Assembly (NCBI RefSeq): GCF_020536995.1
Contig: NC_068362.1
Location: forward strand, 106,038,330-106,102,329
Reading direction: 5' to 3'
DNA length: 64,000 nucleotides
DNA from: Dreissena polymorpha
Lineage: Eukaryota; Mollusca; Bivalvia; Myida; Dreissenidae
Position numbers and translations under genes: made by a program
The notes under the pieces: model-generated
What the model was told of the DNA's origin: nothing
What the model saw: only the letters and a program-made list of their open reading frames with translations
Databases searched by the model: none
Part shown: positions 57,690-64,000 of the stretch, one piece after another
Position numbering within the stretch: position 1 is the stretch's first letter
Layout of the letters: the number at the start of each line of letters is the position of its first letter

Positions 57690-58042
57690 TAATGCATGAT
57701 TGTAAAATGTCGTCCCAGATTAGCATTAATGCATGTTCATAAAATGTCATCCCAGATTAACCTGCCCAATCCACAAAGGCTAATCAGGAACGACACTTTC
57801 CACATAAACGGGTGGCTTCTTTTTAAGGATAATTCCTTAAAACAAAAGTACCATACAAGTAGAAAGTGTCGAACAGCAAAGGCTAATCTGAAACGACATT
57901 TTCCACATAGACTGGCTGATAATTTAAACGATAATTCCCTTGAAAAATGCCATACAAGCGGATAGTTTCGAATTGAACAGGCCAATCTTGGACCACAACG
58001 CACATGCATTAAACCCGGTTTTCCCATGGCGCGGCTCATATT
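57690..58042. mobile_element. GTCCCAGATTAG-family foldback repeat, rearranged copy
   Basis: Contains TGTCGTCCCAGATTAGC, TGTCATCCCAGATTAACCTG, GGCTAATCAGGAACGACACT, and closes with CCCGGTTTTCCCATGGCGCG then GCTCATA. Parts are duplicated, so this is a compound or rearranged copy of the family seen at 7206-7449. Confidence 0.65.
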
Positions 58043-58428
58043 TTTTAATCCAGATGTTCGACCATTTAAGTTTTAATGACCAACATCATACAATTTGCTA
58101 ATAACATACGCATTCAAACTATCCAATATAAGGTACTTAATATAATGATCCATCAAGAACGTAATATGATATACCAAGAAAAACAAATTGACAAGCAAGG
58201 GGTCGTATAACTTCACTACGGAATAGATTTTACGGTTACTGGCTCACGTAGGTCATCTTGTGACGATATTTCTATCTGAAATACTTGTGAGTATCGGTGT
58301 TTTGGTACATCATAACCTTTGAATAGTAACTAGCTATAAGAATATTATTAATTTCAAACAACTGAACTATTTTATGTTGCTAAAGATAAACAAAGATGGA
58401 CACACACAGCCGCTTTGTAGATTCGCCT

Positions 58429-58636
58429 TAGTTTAGTTTAGTCTAACCTATTTATTTTAGCTCGATTGCATGGAAAGCCTTAAACTTATTTGAAACGCTC
58501 CTGAGTCCATTTCCTCGGACTAGAACTAGTACTTGGTGTCTATGGGGAGATTTAAAGAACGATTCGACAGCGGGGATCGAACACGTGACCTCCCGATCTC
58601 GAGGCGGACAACATATCTACTACGCCACGGCGACTG
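58429..58636 (-). mobile_element. tRNA-derived SINE
   Basis: On the minus strand, a tRNA-like head has A box TGGCGTAGTAG (58618-58628) and B box TGTTCGATCCC (58574-58584). A non-tRNA body of about 120 bp follows, then a simple tail of CTAAACTAAAC repeats (plus strand GTTTAGTTTAG at 58431). This is the ordinary head-body-tail layout of a SINE, which moves by LINE machinery. Confidence 0.7.
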
Positions 58637-59189
58637 TATGTTTGTTTATCCTTTTAACGCTTTATTTCGACTTCTTAATGAATTGAGTGTTAGCTATATG
58701 ATGCTTTGTTTCAACATCAATTTAATAAATTCGAGATGTTGTTGTCCTATTGATTATCGTTTTGTTTTTATGTAATCGTTTCTCAGACAGTCACAGTTCT
58801 AGTTTTCTGGTATGTGTTTAATTATTTAGTAATTAAATGGTCATTTAATTGAAGTGTCCTGTCTTTGTATTGCACATGCATCTGAATCGTGTCGCTATGA
58901 AGTTAACAGTTATTTAGCTTTTACTGTTTAACACATTTTTTTGGACCAACATGCCCAAGTGTGAGGTCCGATCATCGGTCTAAAAAATATCCTGATTATA
59001 TTATTATATTTATTGAGTTTCATAATTTGATAACATCTGAATGAAACTCGTCGGTTATTCAAATAATAAAGCGACCTGTTCATTTTCATTATTTGTGTGA
59101 TTACCGTCCACAGATTTGTTTGCCTATTGCTCAGGGAAGCGGACAACGACAACGAGCGAGGCATGGTATTGTAATGCGCACGGGGGGCT

Positions 59190-59320
59190 TAGCCTTTTGC
59201 TAAAATTTTCGCTAAGAAGAGACTAAATTTGAACGAAAAATATCATAAAAGCGTAAAGTGTCGTACCTAATAAGCATGTGCGGGCTGCATTAAGCCCCGT
59301 TTTCATAGGCTAAATTATTT
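59190..59320. mobile_element. Partial GTCCCAGATTAG-family repeat
   Basis: Contains AAATATCATAAAAGCGTAAA, GTGTCGTACCTAATAAGC and TTAAGCCCCGTTTTCATAGG, one diverged arm of the family. Confidence 0.45.
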
Positions 59321-59817
59321 GAGCCGATTCGTTGCCTCGTGGTTGCACACTGGCACCAGGGGGTCGAATGATTTGAGACCGCTCTCAAGCATGATCTTCT
59401 AGTATTTTTTGTTTTCATTAGACGTTCGACCAACTAAAAGGTCTTCACTGTGAGCACTAACTAAAAAGGTTCGTCGCTGGAACCGGAGATCATATGACCT
59501 GAGGTCGCATGTATCAATCATTATACATCATGATGCAGATGCCACGTCCTTTAAAGGAGCGGTGGCCGTATAGAGCTTCCTGGCGAATTAGTAAAAAAGT
59601 TATACACCCAATATGTATTTTATCGTCCATGCGTTTAATAGAAATATCAACGGCGCTCTGCTCCACCCATTCCCCTTGAATTTATTAGTCGACTCCTTAT
59701 GGCTCGAAGTCGCGGGACCGACAAGAAAACTTTGATGGATATGACCTTCGAGCCGAAAGATTCATAATATTATTATTTGTTTGCTTACAAAAACAACAGC
59801 ACAAAATTAACTTTAAG

Positions 59818-59965
59818 TCAAGGCGCAGAAGGCACTGACGTTTTTCGCTGTTTTTTAATCTTAGACGCAACTCAGTTTTCAAAAGTATGTGATAGCTTTT
59901 TATATCGCAAGTTTGAAGTGACCACAACCAATTCAAATTAATAAAGAGTGTGTCTTAAAGCACAT
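59818..59965. repeat. Dispersed repeat, unclassified (copy 2)
   Basis: CAAGGCGCAGAAGGCACTGA ... TTAGACGCAACTCAGTTTTC ... TCGCAAGTTTGAAGTGA ... AATAAAGAGTGTGTCTTAAA matches 40665-40795 with moderate divergence and one insertion. Confidence 0.6.
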
Positions 59966-59984
59966 ATCGAGACGTGTTGTTAAT

Positions 59985-60055
59985 CAGTGTGCACAGGCTA
60001 ATCTTATTTGACATGCATTAAGCCCCTTTTTCCCTGAAAGCAGCCAATATGTACA
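59985..60055. mobile_element. Partial GTCCCAGATTAG-family repeat
   Basis: GTGTGCACAGGCTAATCTTA ... CATGCATTAAGCCCCTTTTT, one short arm only. Confidence 0.4.
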
Positions 60056-60420
60056 GATTTCAATGATCAACACTAGACTGGCCAACGTTGTCTTACAAGC
60101 TGTTAAATACTTTTAAATACATACACAAAATTTAGTGTACCAGTGGGAACTATAAACAGGCAGATGCGGTGGTTAGAGCAGACGCTCCTAGCCTAGCATT
60201 CGTCGTCTGCTTAATTTTACTGCAGTTATACACACAGGCAGTCACGGGTTACAGTTCCTAACGTAGTAAAGCCCATACTGATTTGCAAAATTGTCTCTAC
60301 ATTATTTGTGAGCGTTATAAAAACGAAACAAAATTTTGCAAGTGTTGTTAAATTAACATTTTGAGTGTATATGTTGCAGAGTGGAACGCTATTCGTCATT
60401 AGTCCGTGTAAGAAGAAATC

Positions 60421-60679
60421 TGCGTCGTACAACTCCATATAACAGCATACGGCGTATGTACGCTTGCCCGTCTGCGTCGCACAACATCATATAGCAGCAT
60501 ACGGCGTATGTACGCTTGTCCGTCTGCGTCATACAACACCATATAGCAGCATACGGCGTATGTACGCTTGTCCGTCTGCGTCGTACAACACCATATAGCA
60601 GCATACGGCGTATGTACGCTTGTCCGTCTGCGTCGTACAACACCATATAGCAGCATACGGCGTATGTACGCTTATCCGG
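60421..60679. repeat. 52-bp tandem array, five copies
   Basis: Unit starts at 60421, 60473, 60525, 60577 and 60629: TGCGTCGTACAACACCATAT then AGCAGCATACGGCGTATGTA then CGCTTGTCCGTC. Copies are almost identical. CATACGGCGTATG at the core is an inverted repeat. Long frames on the minus strand are a by-product of the repeat. Confidence 0.95.
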
Positions 60680-60752
60680 CACAGGCTTATCTGGGACGAC
60701 ACTTTACGCACGTGCATTAAGCCACGTTTTCCCAGAACGAGGCTCATATTTA
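60672..60752. mobile_element. Partial GTCCCAGATTAG-family repeat
   Basis: GGCACAGGCTTATCTGGGAC then GACACTTTACGCACGTGCAT then TAAGCCACGTTTTCCCAGAA, ending AGGCTCATA. One arm, fused directly to the 52-bp array. Confidence 0.6.
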
Positions 60753-60956
60753 CCCAAAGATTCATCAAGTGTCATGTAGAAACATTCAGTGCGTTTTGTG
60801 TTTGCTTAATGCCTGAAATGTGAATGTTTGTATTTATTAAACATTGTTTGTTGAATATAAATGTGAATTACCGATACATATTTTTTTAAAGAATCATTAT
60901 TATATTACTATCGAATTATGTCAAGTGGTATATTCAATGATGATGCGATGAGAGTG

Positions 60957-61080
60957 ATTATAACTGATGATAAATGATGATAACCGACGATAACTGAAGT
61001 TAACCGATGATAACCGAGGATAACTGACGTCAACCGATGATAACCGAGGATAACTGAAGTCAACCGATGATAACCGAAGC
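60957..61080. repeat. 30-bp tandem array, about three and a half copies
   Basis: Units GATAACCGAGGATAACTGAC then GTCAACCGAT start at 60979, 61009, 61039 and 61069. Degenerate GATGATAA units lead in from 60957. Confidence 0.9.
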
Positions 61081-63087
61081 AATGGCTTTTGATTTCGTTA
61101 TTATTACACAGAGCAAGCATGTTGTAATTTGTTAAATACATTTTAATCACCATATACCGTTAATAACATAATTTCGATAAAACAACCGTCACAATGTCGA
61201 TTCACTTAATTGCGTCTGTCAGATCTTGTCCAGATTGTAACTTCATCATCGATGTACATCTGAAATAAAATACCAAAAAGCATCACTATTTGAAGACGGT
61301 GTTGTCGAGTGCAATGCATGTATGCATAACTAAAGAATCATAATCACACTTACAGGTCAGTTGTTGAATACTAGTATGAAGATTTAACAGCTGGACCTGA
61401 CTGTAACTTTCTGATAAGTCTGGAGATGTTAAATGAATAACTGAAAACAAAAAACTGAAATATTTACTCCCAAGATCATTAAGGTATTAATTCAATCATG
61501 TATTGCAGTAACCTTTCAGATCTGGGGCATAGTTGTAAAAATCGGTTGAGCTGTAAAGAAAATACATTTATTAATAGAGTAAAGCGTCTGGAATGCATTG
61601 TAATGATAATTTTTAAAGTGCGTGTATTTTCTTACAAGGCGTTTAAAAGTGATATTATGGGCATTTGTCACTGTTGATTTGAGCTGAAAAGAATTAACAG
61701 GCCAAAAGAGTTAGTTAAAATGTGGTAACTGTCCAATTATCTGCAACTCATCTTTCTTCTAATTGTTTATAAAAAATATATATTATATTCGATATTTTAC
61801 ATGACTCACCCAGTCCTTTAAGCCGAAATGATACGTTCAACAAAATAGTGCCCTTGTGTCGTATGAACGAATCTGCACTAACACTCAATTTTTATTCACA
61901 TTGAAATCGAATCATTTTCATATTCAAATGCATTATTTTTCTCTTTCCGGGATCTTGTTTTAGCATTATAGGATGTTGATGCTGCATTAACAAATATAAG
62001 TGTATATGAAGTGAAAACACCAAAAATAAAAAAACGGCTGCGATATACACCTATAAATTGTTAGATGCCCATAATATCACTTTCAATAGGCTGAACAGTA
62101 TTTAAGCCTGACAGACACAGAGGAAGCGCGTTATATCTGACTCGCAGAGGTCCCGGATTTGAATCCTGTGGATTTCATTCAACTATTTTACTTGACATTA
62201 TAGTTATTGCAGAATACGCCACACATAACAGTATGTTTTATTAAAACCATTTAACGACACTTTCAATACCAAACATACACAGAGATTTGACTGGAACAAG
62301 CACTTTTTAAAACAAGAATTTCAACGAGTACATAAAATACAGATTTTATGCTGCTTATGGCAGTGTAAAATACATCAGAATTACTTTTTTTATTAGCCTG
62401 TGTTCTTGTTTAAAAGTTCATTGTGTACTGCACGGTTATGCACGGTTATACTTCACGCAAAGTGAAATTTTGTCACCGATTTCAGACGTATTCAAGGATG
62501 TATTCACATACCTTAATTAAGATATCGGCACAAACTGCAAGAACACTTGTCTTTTATGCACTTGAGATGTTTTTCAACTATATTTCAATAACTGAGATAT
62601 TTGAACAAATAAAGCTTTTAACAGTGTGTTAACATTCTTCAAGCCTAGAGCAAGACTGCCACTGATTTTGTCGCAATATGTGGCTTAAGGGATAAAAGAT
62701 CAAGCATACGAAACAAGAGAGAATGGCGTGAATGGAATGCATGCGTATCGTTTTGTATTTTTGTAATCTTGTTCTCCAATCTAAAATTTAAATATATGGA
62801 GATCATCGTATTTGCTAGTTAGGTAATTCGAAAATTGAACACTTATTCTTCCCAATCGGATCCGCATCCCATCATTGCCCATTCATTTTGTCCATAATAT
62901 TCACATCACTCATCTTGTCTAGCACTCCAATGGTCACACTGGACATTGGTCGGATAATCATTAAAATCGTTTTATAATCATGCTTGCAGATGAATTTCTG
63001 CAAGATTAACATTCCAGTATCTGTGGTTTTACCATTTAAATTACACTAATTTCAATACCGAAATGATCGCATTATAATATTGGGGAC
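61081..63087. other. No recognisable gene
   Basis: AT-rich non-coding sequence of 2 kb. A weak tRNA-like text (GGTCCCGGATTTGAATCCTG near 62149-62168) lacks a convincing partner A box. The 69-codon frame at 62423-62632 shows no motif. Confidence 0.4.
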
Positions 63088-63286
63088 GATTGAACTTTAC
63101 CGGTACGCAACACTAACATCAAACAGCTTACCCTAACCCTAACCCTTAACACCTAACACATAACAACTAACGCAACATCTTATAATCTATTTTATCCTAT
63201 ATATTTCCTTAGTATCGGGGGCTACAGCCCCCAAACCCCCGCTTTGTCGATAGTGGTAAACAACTGCGTACCGGTAAAGTTCAATC
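63088..63286. mobile_element. Short MITE, 199 bp, 22-bp perfect TIRs
   Basis: Terminal repeats GATTGAACTTTACCGGTACG(CA) and (TG)CGTACCGGTAAAGTTCAATC match perfectly over 22 bp. Inside are a telomere-like CCCTAACCCTAACCCTTAAC and the hairpin GGGGGCTACAGCCCCC. Superfamily not assigned, since flanking duplications are unclear. Confidence 0.75.
63129..63150. repeat. Interstitial telomere-like repeat
   Basis: TACCCTAACCCTAACCCTTA, about three units of CCCTAA (the complement of the animal telomere repeat TTAGGG), inside the 199-bp MITE. Confidence 0.8.
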
Positions 63287-63700
63287 TAGCCTAATACTGC
63301 AACCTTTTAAAGCAATTTTCAAGCCTTTCTTTCCCCTATTGCAAACTTTTGTAATACTTTTAACGATCGATATGGTTTTTTTTTTATTAATTTCAATAAA
63401 AGGGCATGGCATACGAATGCAGGCACCAGTACAAACATCGTTTTTGCAGCCATATTTCGACAAAGAATTTTTCGACAAAAGCCCCATATAACAGAAAACG
63501 CAAATTAAAAGTTCATTTTTTTTAACTTAAAATGCAATTGACGTGATAAACATACTGCAGAAACATGTGGATATTAGAAAAAGGCACATAATACAAGCCT
63601 TAGATTTTTAAATAGCTTTTATTCAAGAAGAGAAGAAGAACTCTTTAGAAATTACGCACTACGGAGAGATACTCGATGTTGGCGAGGTATAAAACCCGGA
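63287..63700. other. No recognisable feature
   Basis: The 68-codon minus frame at 63281-63487 is not supported. No repeats recognised. Confidence 0.4.
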
Positions 63701-64000
63701 AATATCCGGAAAACCCGGAAATCTTTTAGGTAAAACCCGGAACCGATATAAATGGTTATAACTTCATTATTATTCGTCCGATATTAATTATAATGGTACC
63801 GTTGTAAAGAAGATCCTCTACAGATTCTAACCATATCAAAATATTTTATGGCAGGGTCGTAGTCGGCCTGTAAATCGCGGACAAAGTCGGCCTGTTTTAA
63901 CGGGGTTTTTTTACACACGCAAATGCCGAAAAGAAAACCCGGAACCGATATAAATGGTTATAACTTCATTATTATTCGTCCGATATTAATTATAATGGTA
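63701..64000. repeat. Direct repeat, about 202-bp period, cut by window edge
   Basis: AAAACCCGGAACCGATATAA and the following 60 or so bases occur at 63732 and again at 63934 up to the last base. ACCCGGAAATC/CCCGGAAA motifs precede the first copy. It may be the first two units of a tandem array extending beyond the window. Confidence 0.7.

Noticed and set aside
59330-59420. tRNA-like text (TGCCTCGTGGTTGCACACTG)
   Set aside because: Box motifs too degenerate to support a tRNA or SINE.
60160-60260. tRNA-like text with GCGGTGGTTAGAGCAGA
   Set aside because: The A-box-like part is fair but the B-box region (GGGTTACAGTTCC) departs from consensus and no SINE layout is visible.
60389-60768. Overlapping minus-strand frames with repeated RTYAVCCYM-type peptide
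   Set aside because: All arise from the 52-bp tandem array; no start or splice context.
62108-62170. tRNA-like text with B-box-like GGATTTGAATCC
   Set aside because: No convincing A box at the right spacing and no SINE body or tail.

Overview
This window is nuclear DNA from an animal, most likely a heterodont bivalve mollusc. The clues are AT-rich non-coding sequence, AG/GT splice signals and many dispersed elements built from tandem units rich in TGACCTTGACC. The GTCCCAGATTAGCCTGTGCAG foldback repeat also points to bivalves. Species is inferred from remembered repeat style only; Dreissena is a guess. Nothing bacterial is present. Most of the window is transposable elements and their debris. 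One stretch looks like the 3' end of a host protein-coding gene.

Layout. 1-3.99 kb: broken DIRS-like retrotransposon on the minus strand, cut by the window edge. 4.1-7.1 kb: three hairpin-ended, tandem-unit elements. 7.2-9.8 kb: a foldback MITE, a hAT transposase remnant and a 301-bp direct duplication. 9.85-17.2 kb: a complete-looking BEL/Pao LTR element with identical LTRs and a 5-bp target duplication. 17.2-21.7 kb: another hairpin-ended element, a LINE-type endonuclease fragment and a TA-flanked foldback element interrupted by a hairpin-ended insertion. 21.9-24.2 kb: a hAT-like element with a second one nested inside, abutting a 104-bp (TA)n tract. 24.3-38.9 kb: six or more further hairpin-ended elements or remnants, and an 898-bp hAT-type element (18-bp TIRs, 8-bp target duplication) carrying a 127-codon ORF.

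43.1-53.6 kb: a 100-N gap, then exon-like blocks on the plus strand with good splice sites. They end in a 27-codon terminal exon at 51526-51609. The end of that exon plus its first 3' UTR bases has been amplified into about 28 tandem copies (70-bp units) lying in the 3' UTR. 57-64 kb: a TTAA-flanked MITE with an internal tRNA-like promoter, a tRNA-derived SINE, several short tandem arrays and a 199-bp MITE holding a telomere-like motif.

The most notable system is the hairpin-ended group. At least ten copies from about six sequence families share one plan: AACAAG plus a small stem-loop at one end, tandem units of about 145-175 bp, usually a GACA/GACG tract, and a C/G-rich hairpin ending in ATAAAA. 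The plan matches Helentron-derived (HINE/DINE-1-type) elements. Most units carry nuclear-receptor-like half-sites (TGACCT, TGACCTTGA).
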